This document shows, one piece after another, positions 6,058 to 6,083 of a stretch of DNA of 6,083 bases; the first letter of the stretch is position 1; every line of letters begins with the position of its first letter. The stretch covers positions 1 to 6,083 of the forward strand of contig JAGLQQ010000057.1 of the NCBI GenBank assembly GCA_023136735.1. Reading direction: 5' to 3'. The position numbers were made by a program, and so were the translations under genes. Below the pieces are notes generated by a model that saw nothing but the letters and a program-made list of their open reading frames with translations, ran no database searches and was not told the origin of the DNA. The DNA comes from Candidatus Omnitrophota bacterium (lineage in GTDB: Bacteria; Omnitrophota; Gorgyraeia; B26-G9).

Positions 6058-6083
6058 AGGCAGCAATAGCAATCATTTAGAGG

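Noticed and set aside
1..6083. A CRISPR array, tRNA, rRNA, prophage or defence system
   Set aside because: No regularly spaced direct repeats, cloverleaf, rRNA core or defence domains are seen; all large frames are housekeeping families.

Overview
This is an ordinary bacterial chromosome segment: a five-gene, single-strand operon with a non-coding, palindrome-rich leader on its left. The gene order is M16-family zinc peptidase, rpe (ribulose-phosphate 3-epimerase), an alpha-D-phosphohexomutase, lepA (elongation factor 4 GTPase) and lepB (signal peptidase I). The DNA is AT-rich by eye, with many AAA, TTT and ATA codons. TGA is used as a stop in three of the five genes, so the standard bacterial code applies. 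The protein sequences fit a deep-branching bacterium, possibly an uncultivated candidate phylum such as Omnitrophota or a neighbour. That placement rests on gene order and general sequence feel and is a weak inference.

Layout. Positions 1-363 hold no convincing gene. They contain a 155-bp element (73-227) bounded by 26-bp imperfect inverted repeats and carrying two further palindromes inside. A near-consensus sigma-70-type promoter follows (TTGACA, 17 bp, TAAAAT; 283-311), then a Shine-Dalgarno sequence and the first start codon at 364. From 364 to 6057 coding is almost continuous. The first four genes overlap at each junction (4, 8 and 4 bp), which suggests translational coupling. lepB is separated from lepA by 25 bp and has its own strong ribosome binding site. 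No terminator is visible after lepB, and the window ends in an SD-like AGAGG, so the operon may continue.

How the genes relate. lepA and lepB are a classic pair also found together in E. coli: a translation GTPase next to the membrane peptidase that removes signal peptides. rpe and the phosphohexomutase both handle sugar phosphates (pentose-phosphate interconversion and hexose 1-/6-phosphate supply), but they need not act in one pathway. The M16 peptidase has the complete zinc and catalytic set and no visible signal peptide, so it is probably cytoplasmic.

I see no new multi-gene system. The item most worth a second look is the structured element at 73-227, which could be a MITE-like repeat or a structured RNA. 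The next is the specificity of the phosphohexomutase, whose sugar-binding loop is not that of canonical GlmM.
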